This document shows, one piece after another, positions 52,763 to 61,391 of a DNA stretch of 64,000 nucleotides; the stretch's first letter is position 1, and each line of letters begins with the position of its first letter. The translations under genes and the position numbers were made by a program. Origin of the DNA: Embleya hyalina (lineage in GTDB: Bacteria; Actinomycetota; Actinomycetes; Streptomycetales; Streptomycetaceae); assembly GCF_003967355.1 (NCBI RefSeq), contig NZ_BIFH01000022.1:1-64000 (forward strand), given 5' to 3'. The notes under the pieces are model-generated. The model was not told the origin of the DNA, searched no databases, and was given only the letters and a program-made list of their open reading frames with translations.

Positions 52763-53089
52763 ATGACCGCGCTCATCACCCGTGACGCACTCAAAACCGC
52801 AATCGACGCGGGCACCGTCACCGTCCTCGACGCACTGGGCGGCGAGTACCACGCTCGGCAGCACCTGCCCGGCGCCCTCCCGCTGACCCCGACCGACGTC
52901 GACGAGAAGGCGGCCTCGCTGCTCCCCGACCTCGATGCCGCGATCGTCACCTACTGCTCGAACCCCGCTTGCCCCAACAGCGGCCAGGTCGCCGACCGAC
53001 TCACCGCCATCGGCTACACCAACGTCCGCAAGTACCGTGAAGGCATCCAGGACTGGGTCGAAGCAGGCCTCCCCGTCGAATCCGCGTGA
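52763..53089 (+). CDS. Single-domain rhodanese
   Basis: A 108-residue rhodanese-fold protein. VTVLDALGGEYHARQHLPGA is the CH2A-like loop, IVTYCSNPACPNSGQVADRL carries the active-site Cys (first Cys of YCSNPAC, with a second Cys five residues on), and GYTNVRKYREGIQDWVEAGL is the C-terminal CH2B-like motif. Rhodanese-type proteins carry persulfide sulfur for detoxification or sulfur transfer. The Cys-x4-Cys pair may allow a disulfide. Two operators upstream suggest induction under control of a repressor encoded elsewhere. Confidence 0.9.
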   Translation: MTALITRDALKTAIDAGTVTVLDALGGEYHARQHLPGALPLTPTDVDEKAASLLPDLDAAIVTYCSNPACPNSGQVADRLTAIGYTNVRKYREGIQDWVEAGLPVESA

Positions 53090-53754
53090 CCGTCCGGGAG
53101 GGCCACCGGAACGGTCGTGCCTCGCCCTCCCCGGATGGGAGCACCACCGAGCAAGCCCAGGGCCGGGCAGATCGGGCACTGGCAGCGCTCAAGCGCAGCT
53201 GCGTGTCGGGCGAGTTCCTCCCTTCGCGGCGCCTGCGGATGTAGCGGCGTGGAGCGTCGGCGCGGGTTCGATCAGGCCGGAGGCCAGGCGGGACAGCCGA
53301 CAGGACACCTCGGTGCCGACGAGGTGATGGCGGACGGCGTGCTCGGTGACGGTTGGTCGGACGGAAACCGCCGATGACGAGACCGGCCGGACCGGCTTCA
53401 GTGGCTGTGCGAATTGCCACCGATAGAGCTTCGAGGCGCCGGGCAGGTGCGTCTCCAAAGCCATCACCGGGTATCGCCGAACGCGAACGTTGCTCCGGGC
53501 ACGACGCGCCATCCAGCGAAACGCTCGCTGCCGGGCGAAACGGATCGCGTGCGTGGGCAGAACGGCCTCGACAGCGACGATCAAGTGATCCGGCGAGGGA
53601 CATCGCGTACGACGCCACGTCCCGCCGTGCGCCGATGCCTTTGGTGTCGCGTTCGTCCCTGGCACATCGGCGTGGTGGTCGGCGAGCATGAGCCTGCCTG
53701 TGGGCACCGATACGGGAACGAACGTCGGCAACCCGAGGAGATGGGGGGACGCCC
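53090..53754. other. Gap, no gene recognised
   Basis: About 665 bp between the rhodanese and the EamA transporter. Open frames on both strands are Arg/Ala/Pro-rich without a domain. No hairpin stands out. Confidence 0.5.
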
Positions 53755-54690
53755 GTGAGTCGTCGTGCGACGTTGTTGTTCGCGGGCATGTGCGTGTTCT
53801 GGGGCATCCCCTACCTGCTGATCAAGGTCGCGGTGGACGAGGTGTCGCCCGCCGTACTGGTATTCGCGCGTACCGGGCTCGCCGCCCTGATCCTGTTGCC
53901 GTTCGCCCTGCGCGGCAACGGGTTTCGCGGACTCACCGGACACGCGTGGCCGCTGCTGATGTTCGCGATGACCGAGTTCGTCGTGCCCTGGTGGTTGCTC
54001 TCGGACGCCGAGCGAAGGTTGTCCAGTTCGACCGCCGGGCTGCTGCTCGCGTCGACGCCGATCTTCGGCGCGGTGCTCGTGTACCTGACTGGTGGGGCCG
54101 AACGGATGGGCGCTGTGCGCTGGATCGGCCTCGCGGTCGGATTCGGCGGTGTCGCGGTACTCGCCGGGCCCACCCTCGACAGCGGCGACCCATGGGCCAT
54201 CGTCGAGGTGCTCGCCACCGCGGTGTGCTACGCCGCCGCCGCGATCGTCGTCGAACGCGGACTCGAGGACGTGCCGAACTTGCCGATGACCGCCGCGTGT
54301 CTGGGCTTCAGCGCGCTCGTGTACGTCCTGCCCGCCGCGGCGCAATGGCCCGGGCGCATGCCGAGCGCCAAGGTGTTGGGGGCCTTGGGTGTGCTGGCCC
54401 TCGTCTGTACCGCGATCGCGGTGGTGCTCTTCTTCGAGCTCATACGCGAGGTCGGCGCGGCCCGCGCCACGGTCATCACGTACGTCATCCCGGCTGTCGC
54501 GGTCGTCGCCGGTGTCCTCGTCCTGGACGAAAGGTTCACCTGGGCGATCGGCGCCTCGTTCGTACTCATCCTCGCCGGAGCCTGGTTGGCGACCCGTCGC
54601 GGCGACACCCCGATCATCCCCGCCCACGCCGACGCCGACGCCCAACCGCCCCTCGAATCGACCGGCACACCCGAACAGCAGCAGTTGTAG
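53755..54690 (+). CDS. EamA/DMT-family transporter
   Basis: A 311-residue protein with ten predicted membrane helices in two EamA repeats: the first starts MCVFWGIPYLLIKVAVDEVS and includes PAVLVFARTGLAALILLPFA; the second starts in WAIVEVLATAVCYAAAAIVV and ends with VAVVAGVLVLDERFTWAIGA, which contains the characteristic ...LxEP/DER... motif. EamA proteins export amino acids, metabolites or drugs. The GTG at 53755 follows GAGGAG with good spacing. The C-terminal tail is Pro/Gln-rich. Confidence 0.92.
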   Translation: MSRRATLLFAGMCVFWGIPYLLIKVAVDEVSPAVLVFARTGLAALILLPFALRGNGFRGLTGHAWPLLMFAMTEFVVPWWLLSDAERRLSSSTAGLLLASTPIFGAVLVYLTGGAERMGAVRWIGLAVGFGGVAVLAGPTLDSGDPWAIVEVLATAVCYAAAAIVVERGLEDVPNLPMTAACLGFSALVYVLPAAAQWPGRMPSAKVLGALGVLALVCTAIAVVLFFELIREVGAARATVITYVIPAVAVVAGVLVLDERFTWAIGASFVLILAGAWLATRRGDTPIIPAHADADAQPPLESTGTPEQQQL

Positions 54691-54801
54691 ATCGGCGCGC
54701 AGGCAACGCGACGCTTCCGGTTGCACGAGGCCCCATGGTGCAGTCATGTCGATCGATTGCGATGACCGTGGTCCCACCGCACGGCGATCCGAGTAGGCGT
54801 C

Positions 54802-55509
54802 GTGTCGACGGCACACGCCGAGTACCTGGACCGGCTCCGCAGACACCTCACGGCGAAGCAACTCGAGCCCGAAGGTGAATGGCTTCCACAGGCAAGACGG
54901 CTCTCCGATGCCTGGCCCGGTGCGGCTACCTTGGCTTCGGCCGTTCACCGGCCGACCGTGAAGGCGGCGATCATTCATTCGGGTCTCCCGGATCCACTGG
55001 ACGGAAGGGACCGGGCCGACGTCACCGACGGGGAAGCGTGTCAGGGGTACGCGGCCGCAGCCGTCGTCCTGGCGACCGCCGCCGCACTGTGGTCGCCCGG
55101 CAATCGTTGGCCCCACCTGCGCAACGGCCCGTCCGTGGGGCATGCGCTCGGGACGGTCCCCAGTCGGCGCCTCGACGATGACATGCTGCAACGTCTACTC
55201 CACCTGTTGCTCCAGGAGCGTCCCGAAGGACTCGCCGAGCTCGTGCGATACCTCCCGCACAGCCGGGTTGGCCGCGTCGACCTGATGAGCGTGGCGGTGC
55301 CCGCCTACGTGATGGCCGGCCCGCCGAAACCCTGGGAGGGTACGGACACGTACCCCGACCGCGGCACCTGGCTCACGTTTCACCGCGATGTTCGAGACCT
55401 GCGCCCACCGGGCGTCGGCGGCGGCGACCACGGCGGCCCGTACCTCGGCAGAAAAGACCCGGATGTCCATCCTCATCTGCGACGTTCACCGCGCCGTGCA
55501 CAGCGGTGA
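54802..55509 (+). CDS. Hypothetical protein
   Basis: A 235-residue reading frame from GTG 54802. The first ~195 residues look like a real soluble protein (EYLDRLRRHLTAKQLEPEGE, LDDDMLQRLLHLLLQERPEG). The last ~40 are Arg/Pro/Gly-rich, suggesting the true frame may change near 55385, where the overlapping frame 55388-55660 takes over. No family is recognised. The ribosome site is weak. Confidence 0.45.
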   Translation: MSTAHAEYLDRLRRHLTAKQLEPEGEWLPQARRLSDAWPGAATLASAVHRPTVKAAIIHSGLPDPLDGRDRADVTDGEACQGYAAAAVVLATAAALWSPGNRWPHLRNGPSVGHALGTVPSRRLDDDMLQRLLHLLLQERPEGLAELVRYLPHSRVGRVDLMSVAVPAYVMAGPPKPWEGTDTYPDRGTWLTFHRDVRDLRPPGVGGGDHGGPYLGRKDPDVHPHLRRSPRRAQR

Positions 55510-55660
55510 TGTGCGGGTTGCCCGATTCGGCGTGGCGCCCGGGCGGCCAGGAATCCGCCCGGCGGGCGGAACTCGTCGACGAGTGCGGGCATCCGAGCTC
55601 ACCGAGTGGATACCGAGGCGGTTCGGCAGCGTACGTGACACCTACGGCGACCTTGCGTGA
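55388..55660 (+). CDS. Possible short ORF or frameshifted tail of previous gene
   Basis: A 90-residue frame with coding-like third-position GC that overlaps the end of the preceding gene. It contains SILICDVHRAVHSGDVRVAR and LTEWIPRRFGSVRDTYGDLA. It may be the real C-terminus of the 54802 gene after a frameshift, or an independent small gene. No family is recognised. Confidence 0.3.
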   Translation: MFETCAHRASAAATTAARTSAEKTRMSILICDVHRAVHSGDVRVARFGVAPGRPGIRPAGGTRRRVRASELTEWIPRRFGSVRDTYGDLA

Positions 55661-55703
55661 CCGCCGGCCCCGACGGGTCACCCAACGTTAACGATTCGTT
55701 TGT

Positions 55704-55726
55704 TACGAGTGACTAATATGCTCGTA
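55704..55726 (+). promoter_or_regulatory. AT-rich promoter with inverted repeat
   Basis: TACGAG at 55704-55709 is inverted at 55721-55726 (CTCGTA), with TAATAT (55714-55719), a good -10 hexamer, in the spacer. A repressor bound here would block the promoter. It lies ~90 bp upstream of the small ORF at 55816 and ~610 bp before the carbonic anhydrase. Confidence 0.5.
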
Positions 55727-55815
55727 GTCGTGGAGACCGCAGGGTCGAATCCACCACGTATTTCTCACCGTCCGACCCGAGTCCGGCCCGACTCTGCTAC
55801 ACGAGGAGCCGAGTA

Positions 55816-56130
55816 GTGACCCGAGCCAGAATGGTCCAGATGACCGGGGTCGTGCCCACCACGGTGGAGCCGGCCCGGCGAGTGCACGCCCACAAAGCCT
55901 GCGGATCGCGCGCGCGAGTGGCCGAACCCGTCGCCACCCGACCCCGAACCGCCCCGGCGTGCGGCCACTTCCCGCAGCCCGAAGCGACAGCCGAGCACAG
56001 CCGGAACCGCAACCTCCCGAACGCTCGGAGGCTGTCCTGTCCCACGGCGAAACCCGCCGTGTCGGTGACCGCCGGGCATGGATCGCCAAAGGAGAGAACG
56101 TTCGGCGTTCTCGCGGTGTTCGATCGCTGA
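55816..56130 (+). CDS. Small ORF upstream of carbonic anhydrase
   Basis: A 104-residue frame from GTG 55816, preceded by CGAGGAG at a suitable distance. Third-position GC is high over most of its length. The translation (VHAHKACGSRARVAEPVA, GSPKERTFGVLAVFDR) is not recognised. It lies between an AT-rich promoter and the carbonic anhydrase, so it could be a leader peptide or a small gene of the same unit; equally, it may be chance. Confidence 0.35.
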   Translation: MTRARMVQMTGVVPTTVEPARRVHAHKACGSRARVAEPVATRPRTAPACGHFPQPEATAEHSRNRNLPNARRLSCPTAKPAVSVTAGHGSPKERTFGVLAVFDR

Positions 56131-56339
56131 ATCGGTGCGCGGTCGCCCACACCCCGGGCCCGCGCCCGCCCGGGCATCCGCTTTCCCGAACACGGTCCCG
56201 CCCATCCCCGTGCCGCCGCGCGTCCACCACCGGACGCTCGCCCTCGGCGGTACTCCCTCACGCCCGCAATGATCCGCGTCGCTTCCCGACGCATCCGTCA
56301 CACCGACGCGCCCGCAGGGCGCTCAGGAGGCACCCTCAC

Positions 56340-56936
56340 ATGAAGCATCTCGTCGACCACGCCCGCGCGTTCCCGCGCCGAGCGGCCGCCCGGCGGCCCG
56401 AGGAATTAAGTCGGCTCGCCGAAGGGCAGTCGCCGCACGCCCTGTTCGTGACCTGCTCGGACTCCCGGGTCATTCCCTCCTTGATCACCGGGGCCCGCCC
56501 CGGGGAACTCTTCGAGCTGCGCACCGCCGGCAACATCGTCCCCCGCCACGACCAGCCGCATCCGGCAGGCGAGACGGCCACCATCGAGTACGCGGTCGAG
56601 GTGCTCGACGTCGCCGACATCATCGTGTGCGGTCACTCGCATTGCGGCGCCGTCGGTGCGATGGCGCGGAGCGAGGATCTGACGGCGCTGCCCGCCGTCC
56701 GGGATTGGCTCCGGCAGGCGGCACCACTGCCGGACGGCATCGACTCCGGGCCCCCCGATGTCGCCGAGGCGGTGCAGTCCCACGTACTGGACCAGCTCGA
56801 CCGGCTGCGCGCCTACCCGTGTGTCGCCCGCCGATTGGCGGATGGGCGACTGCGCCTGCACGGCTGGTTCTATGAGATCCACACCGGTTCCGTGCTCGCC
56901 CACAGCGCACACGCCGACGCCTTCCTCGCCCTGTGA
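56340..56936 (+). CDS. Beta-class carbonic anhydrase
   Basis: A 198-residue beta-carbonic anhydrase. C39-S-D41-S-R43 (VTCSDSR) and H99-S-H-C102 (CGHSHCGAVG) are the zinc-binding Cys/Asp/His/Cys set with the catalytic Asp-Arg dyad; LRTAGNIVP is the following conserved loop. It interconverts CO2 and bicarbonate in the cytoplasm. The ATG has an AGGAGG-like ribosome site. Its stop overlaps the start of the SulP transporter (GTGA), forming a classic bicarbonate-handling pair. Confidence 0.95.
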   Translation: MKHLVDHARAFPRRAAARRPEELSRLAEGQSPHALFVTCSDSRVIPSLITGARPGELFELRTAGNIVPRHDQPHPAGETATIEYAVEVLDVADIIVCGHSHCGAVGAMARSEDLTALPAVRDWLRQAAPLPDGIDSGPPDVAEAVQSHVLDQLDRLRAYPCVARRLADGRLRLHGWFYEIHTGSVLAHSAHADAFLAL

Positions 56937-58456
56937 ACGCGCCCGAACGGCGATGGCCGACCCTGCTCCGCGGCCGCGGGAACGTGGAAACCTCCGATCT
57001 GCGGCACGACTTCACCGCGTCCCTCGTCGTCTTCCTCGTCGCCCTGCCCCTGTGCGTGGGCGTCGCCGTCGCATCCGGCGTACCGGCCGAACTCGGGCTG
57101 GTCACCGGCATCGTCGGCGGCCTGCTCACCGGTCTGCTGCCGGGCAGCAGCCTCCAGGTGTCCGGCCCGGCCGCCGGGCTCACCGTTCTCGTCTACGAGG
57201 CCGTACAGGAGTACGGCCTGCCCCTCCTCGGCGTCATCGTCCTCACCGCCGGGCTGCTCCAACTGCTCATGGGCGCCCTGCGCCTGGGCCGATGGTTCAG
57301 GGCCATCTCCGTGGCCGTCGTCGAAGGCATGCTCGCCGGGATCGGGCTGGTCCTGATCGCCGGTCAGCTCTACTCCATGGCCGACACGAAAGCCCCCTCC
57401 GGGGGACTGGAGAAGATCACCGGGTTGCCCGACATGCTCTTCGACACGGCCCGTTCCGGCTCCGCGCAAGCCGCGTTCGCGTTGGGGGCGGGGACGATCG
57501 CGGTGCTCGTCCTGTGGAGGAGACTCCCCGCCCCCGCACGGATCGTCCCCGCCCCGCTCGCCGCCGTCGCTCTGGCCACCTCCGCCTCGATGCTCCTCCG
57601 ACCGCCCGTCGCGAAAATCGAGGTGCAGGGCCTGCAGGGAGCCGTCCAGCCACCGGACGTGGCGGACTTCGGAGAGCTCGCGGGCGTCGGTCTCATCGGC
57701 ACCGTCCTCGCGTTCACCCTCATCGCCTCGGCAGAGAGCCTCTTCAGCGCGGCCGCGGTGGACCGACTACACGACGGGCAACGCACCGACTACGACAAGG
57801 AGTTGATGGCCCAGGGCGCGGGCAACACGCTGTGCGGCGTACTCGGCGCGCTGCCGATGACGGCGGTCATCGTCCGCAGCGCCGCCAACGTCCAGGCCGG
57901 CGCCAAAACCAAGGCGTCGCGCGTGTTGCACGGCGTGTGGCTGCTCCTGTTCGCGGCCCTGCTGCCGGCGGCCCTCGGCGTCATCCCGCTCGCGGCACTC
58001 GCCGGCGTCCTGGTACACGCGGGCTGCAAGCTCATCCCCCTCGCGGCGTTGAGGCAACTGTGGCGTGGACACCGCGGCGAGGCTCTGATCCTGGTGGTCA
58101 CCGCCGTCGCCATCGTCGCGGTGAGCATGTTCGAGGGCGTTCTCATCGGGTTGGCCCTGGCCGTGGTCAAGACCGCCTGGGACACCTCCCACGTGCGCGT
58201 GGACGTGATCGACAAGGGCGCCGGGCCGATCCAGGCCCACCTGACCGGCAACGCCACGTTCCTGCGACTGCCGAAGATCCTCGACGCGCTGGAAGCCCTG
58301 CCGCAGGACCGGCCCATCGAGGTGCACATGTCCGGCCTGCGTCACCTCGACCACGCGTGCCGGACATCCCTGGAGAACTGGGCCGCCCGCCACAGCGCCG
58401 AGGGTGTCGAGCCGGTCCGGGTCAACGCCCGGCCCGAACCGGGCCCGGCCGGGTAG
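56933..58456 (+). CDS. SulP-family anion (bicarbonate-type) transporter
   Basis: A 507-residue transporter. The first ~400 residues form the membrane domain: HDFTASLVVFLVALPLCVGV, VTGIVGGLLTGLLPGSSLQV and SGPAAGLTVLVYEAV are the conserved first helices and anion-binding loops; IASAESLFSAAAVDRLHDGQ and GAGNTLCGVLGALPMTAVIV match the helix 8-10 core. The C-terminal ~100 residues resemble a degenerate STAS domain (FLRLPKILDALEALPQDRPI). Coupling to carbonic anhydrase is known for BicA-like bicarbonate importers and for SulP-CA fusions, so bicarbonate is the likeliest substrate. Confidence 0.93.
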   Translation: MNAPERRWPTLLRGRGNVETSDLRHDFTASLVVFLVALPLCVGVAVASGVPAELGLVTGIVGGLLTGLLPGSSLQVSGPAAGLTVLVYEAVQEYGLPLLGVIVLTAGLLQLLMGALRLGRWFRAISVAVVEGMLAGIGLVLIAGQLYSMADTKAPSGGLEKITGLPDMLFDTARSGSAQAAFALGAGTIAVLVLWRRLPAPARIVPAPLAAVALATSASMLLRPPVAKIEVQGLQGAVQPPDVADFGELAGVGLIGTVLAFTLIASAESLFSAAAVDRLHDGQRTDYDKELMAQGAGNTLCGVLGALPMTAVIVRSAANVQAGAKTKASRVLHGVWLLLFAALLPAALGVIPLAALAGVLVHAGCKLIPLAALRQLWRGHRGEALILVVTAVAIVAVSMFEGVLIGLALAVVKTAWDTSHVRVDVIDKGAGPIQAHLTGNATFLRLPKILDALEALPQDRPIEVHMSGLRHLDHACRTSLENWAARHSAEGVEPVRVNARPEPGPAG

Positions 58457-58769
58457 GCCACCGGCCGGGGCAGGACAGGGGCTGCGGGGGGCTCGACCGC
58501 CGGTCGACGGGATGCGGGTACCGGCGGCCGGGTGGAATCCGGGGCCTGCCGGGCCGGTGGCTCCCTGCCCCGACGGACGCCGATCCGACGTTGCTCCGGC
58601 GAACGGCGTCGCCGGATCCGGGTTGTTCGGATGCGCACCGTCCGAACCGCACGCGTCGTGATCGATCGACCATGCTGTCGCCATTCTCCAATTCAAGCCC
58701 TCCGCGCGGCGGTTGCATCGACTGCGCACTCACAGTCGGTGCGCATACCTCACGAGAGAGACTCATGTG
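58457..58769. other. Intergenic before secreted protein
   Basis: About 313 bp. No gene and no strong hairpin after the SulP gene. Near the right end ACGAGAGAGAC precedes the start of the secreted protein and may be its ribosome site. Confidence 0.45.
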
Positions 58770-59498
58770 ATGCGAACTCGCAGACCCATGACGGCCGTTG
58801 GGGCCGTCCTGGGAGGTCTGGCGGCGGCTCTGCTGCTTCCCGGCAGCGCCACCGCGGTCACCACCGACGACAACACTTCCAGTTGCGTGCGATCGGGGAA
58901 GACCAGGGACTCCGGAGCGAGTGGACCCGTGGAAACGTCGTACTGCATCGCCTACCAGGACGGCGAGGTGATCGACACCCGGGGTGCCGGCGGAGGACTC
59001 GTCGCCACGGGCCACCTGAACAAGGGGCGCAGCTGGTTCGTCTGTCAGGCGTGGTCGACGGTTCCGAACCCGAGAGTCGGGTCGGCAACGAACAACTACT
59101 GGCTGCTCACGATGGCCGACAAGCCCTACTCCAACAACGGCTGGGGCTGGTTTCCGGCCACACACATCACGGTCGGCGGGAACGGGAAACGCGTGCCGGG
59201 TGTCCCCCTCTGCTCCACGAAGGTTGGGCGATTGGGCGGCTCCGGCTCCGGCTCGGTCACGACGACTCAGCGTCCCCGGACGCCGACCGTGAAGCCCAAG
59301 GCGGTTCCGAAGCCGGCACAGCCACCCGCTCCTCCCGTATCCACCCCCGCCACCAAAGTTTGGCGCGCGCCGGACCGTCAGCCGTGGATGCCACCGCCGC
59401 CGCCACCCGAGCCCAAGCGCCCTGACTCCAAGTTCCTGAAGAACATCGCACCCCCACCCACTCCGAAGGCAGACATTCTGGTGCCCCACCGGTCGTAG
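58770..59498 (+). CDS. Secreted Trp-rich protein with proline-rich tail
   Basis: A 242-residue exported protein: RTRRPM n-region, hydrophobic core to about residue 28 and a likely cut after ATA. The mature N-terminal domain (about 30-150) has four cysteines and the motifs RSWFVCQAW and NNGWGWFPATHI, which also occur in the frameshifted protein at 49169. The last ~90 residues are Pro-rich (KPAQPPAPPVSTPA, PWMPPPPPPEPKRP), typical of a linker to the cell wall; no LPxTG follows. The family is unrecognised; the small cysteine-stabilised fold may bind a wall polymer or peptide. A 19-bp terminator follows. Confidence 0.8.
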   Translation: MRTRRPMTAVGAVLGGLAAALLLPGSATAVTTDDNTSSCVRSGKTRDSGASGPVETSYCIAYQDGEVIDTRGAGGGLVATGHLNKGRSWFVCQAWSTVPNPRVGSATNNYWLLTMADKPYSNNGWGWFPATHITVGGNGKRVPGVPLCSTKVGRLGGSGSGSVTTTQRPRTPTVKPKAVPKPAQPPAPPVSTPATKVWRAPDRQPWMPPPPPPEPKRPDSKFLKNIAPPPTPKADILVPHRS

Positions 59499-59500
59499 TC

Positions 59501-59542
59501 CGAGTGTGACCCGCCCGCCCGTCGGCGGGCGGGTCACACTCG
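59501..59542 (+). terminator. Perfect 19-bp terminator hairpin
   Basis: CGAGTGTGACCCGCCCGCC at 59501-59519 is perfectly inverted at 59524-59542, with a four-base loop CGTC. It begins two bases after the stop of the Trp-rich protein and is the strongest hairpin in the window. Confidence 0.92.
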
Positions 59543-59646
59543 CCGCGGCATCCCGACGATCGTGTCCTCGACACCGGGAAACCCGAACCGCGAAGCCGGA
59601 TCGCGTCGGCGATCGACCCGCACGGGCGGACCCGCACGAGCACGCG

Positions 59647-59662
59647 GACGCCTTTGTCCAAG
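59647..59662 (+). promoter_or_regulatory. Shared upstream element, lipoprotein copy 2
   Basis: GACGCCTTTGTCCAAG, 76 bp before the lipoprotein ATG. It is the closest match to the element upstream of the paralogous lipoprotein at 32341. Confidence 0.5.
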
Positions 59663-59738
59663 TCCGCCCACGAAGTGCCCCGGCACGCTGGAGGAGCTTG
59701 CCGTCCTCCCGCCGCCTCCGTCCCGATCGGATCCGCCG

Positions 59739-60431
59739 ATGCGTCCCCGAGCCTCCGCCTCCGCGTCCCCTCGCCGCGTCGCGCGCCGCCTGCGCCCCGT
59801 CGCCGTGGGCGCGGTCGTGCTGCTGCTCGGCGTCGGCGCGACGGGGTGCGGCGATTCCGGTGGTGGCGAATTCGCGCTCCCCGACCAGGACGCCGCCCGC
59901 GGTGGCGAGACCGCCTCCTGGGTGCCCGGGGATACTCCCACAGCGGGTCCCGAACCCGCCGCCTCGCGTCCCGCCGCGCCCACCTCGGCCCCGTCCGGAC
60001 GCGAGCAACCCGAGCTTCCGGCCGTGCTCTTCGGCCTCCCGAAACTGCCGCAGGACCCGGACGGCGACGTCGCGCGCTTCGTGGGCCGGGAGAACACGGC
60101 GCACGACCCCGACCTCTCCGGCATGCGTACGGCCGTCTACGGCACCGACGCCCGAGTCGCCGATCGGTTCGCCTTCATCACGATCGCCGGCCCCGGAAAG
60201 AGCGTGCCCCGGGTCTACCTCGAGGAGATCTCGGGTGTCGAGGGGGAGGTACGAGTGACCTCTCCGCTGCCCGATGGCGCCTTCCGGTGCTGGAACGCCG
60301 ACGCGACGGGATTGTGCGCCTGGGCCGACGACACGCACTTCCTCGCCGTGGGCGTCAAGCAAAAGGTCGCCTCGATGGACCGACTCGTGCGAGAGGTCGC
60401 CTCGTTGCGTCGGGCGATCTACGGCCCTTGA
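59739..60431 (+). CDS. Lipoprotein, paralogue of the one at 32341
   Basis: A 230-residue lipoprotein with lipobox GATGC and the acylated Cys at 37, as in the paralogue. After a Pro/Ala-rich linker, the C-terminal domain (about 88-230) has PQDPDGDVARFVGREN, LSGMRTAVYGTD, VRVTSPLP and CWNADATGLCAWADDTHFLA, nearly the same as at 32341. ATG 59739 corresponds to the start of the other copy, and TCCCGATCGGAT just upstream is conserved too. The outer-surface location is clear; the function is unknown. Confidence 0.87.
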   Translation: MRPRASASASPRRVARRLRPVAVGAVVLLLGVGATGCGDSGGGEFALPDQDAARGGETASWVPGDTPTAGPEPAASRPAAPTSAPSGREQPELPAVLFGLPKLPQDPDGDVARFVGRENTAHDPDLSGMRTAVYGTDARVADRFAFITIAGPGKSVPRVYLEEISGVEGEVRVTSPLPDGAFRCWNADATGLCAWADDTHFLAVGVKQKVASMDRLVREVASLRRAIYGP

Positions 60432-60468
60432 GCGTCCGGCGGCCCGCCGGCGCCGCCCGCGAGCGCGT

Positions 60469-61359
60469 TCAGACCTGCTCGGCGTGCCACCAGAGTCCGG
60501 CCACCCGTGCGTCGATCATCACCACCCCGCTGTCCACCGTCGCGTCGGTGATGCCGAAGTCGGGGCTGCGGAAGTCGCGATCGGCCTCGGATCGCCGGCT
60601 CCCGTACCAGGGGCCGTTGGTGAAGAACCGGGTGTCGTCGCCGAAGCAGGCCAGGAACAGTTCCACTCGGGCGCGCGCGACGTCCGCGCTCGGACGCCGC
60701 CCCGGTGGCCTCGTGTACAGCAGTGAGGTGCGTTGCAGCCTGACCAGGTGGTCCACGGCATCGCTCCGATTCACCTCCACCCAGGGGCTGAGGACGCTGC
60801 GCCGATACGACCAGTGGGCGACGAAGCGGTCCAGGGTGTCCGTGGGGTCGGGCGCGCGTGGATCGTGACCGATGCACCGCTGGATCACCCAGGAGCGTGG
60901 ATCGAGGTGGCCTTCGAAGTCGGTCCGCGCCGCGATGGACCGGGCGATGTTCTCGTCGAACGGCGCCGCGAACCGGACCGCGGCCCGGCCCGGCGGAGGC
61001 GGCTCGATCGCCATCGGCAGGTTCGCAAGGTCGCTGCCGAGCGCCTCCTGGATCAACTCGACGTACGTGCCTGGCGGCAGCGGCCAGACCACGTCGGCAT
61101 CCGACAGCCAGGCCCGCTCGTGCCGCCGGTGCGCGCTCGCGAGCGTATCGAGGGTGGCACGCGCCCCCAGCCGCTCCCACAGCCGTGTGTAGCGGGCGTC
61201 GTCGGCACCGAACCCGCCGGTGTCCAGCAGCCACTCGACCGCGCGGAGCGCGAAGTGCCCGACGAGGCGACCGTCGTGCAGAACGGGGTCCTCGGTATCG
61301 ACCCCCTCGCCGAACTCGCGAGCGAGCATGGCCACGAGCGCGCCGCGAACATTCGCCAT
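60469..61359 (-). CDS. Unrecognised protein downstream of hydrolase
   Basis: A 296-residue soluble protein from ATG 61359 (MANVRGALVAMLAREF). No signal peptide or membrane helix is present and no family is recognised. It has several Trp/Arg-rich stretches (YTRLWERLGARATLDTLASA, FVAHWSYRRSVLSPWVEVNR) and ends AGLWWHAEQV. It begins 32 bp after the hydrolase stop on the same strand, so the two are probably co-transcribed. It converges with the lipoprotein gene. Confidence 0.7.
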   Translation of the reverse strand: MANVRGALVAMLAREFGEGVDTEDPVLHDGRLVGHFALRAVEWLLDTGGFGADDARYTRLWERLGARATLDTLASAHRRHERAWLSDADVVWPLPPGTYVELIQEALGSDLANLPMAIEPPPPGRAAVRFAAPFDENIARSIAARTDFEGHLDPRSWVIQRCIGHDPRAPDPTDTLDRFVAHWSYRRSVLSPWVEVNRSDAVDHLVRLQRTSLLYTRPPGRRPSADVARARVELFLACFGDDTRFFTNGPWYGSRRSEADRDFRSPDFGITDATVDSGVVMIDARVAGLWWHAEQV

Positions 61360-61391
61360 GCCACACGTGGGCGCTCGCCCGCGGGCGCCTT

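Noticed and set aside
53581-55191. A 536-codon minus-strand open frame
   Set aside because: Antisense to the EamA transporter; its Gly/Asp/Arg/His-rich translation is the mirror of hydrophobic codons.
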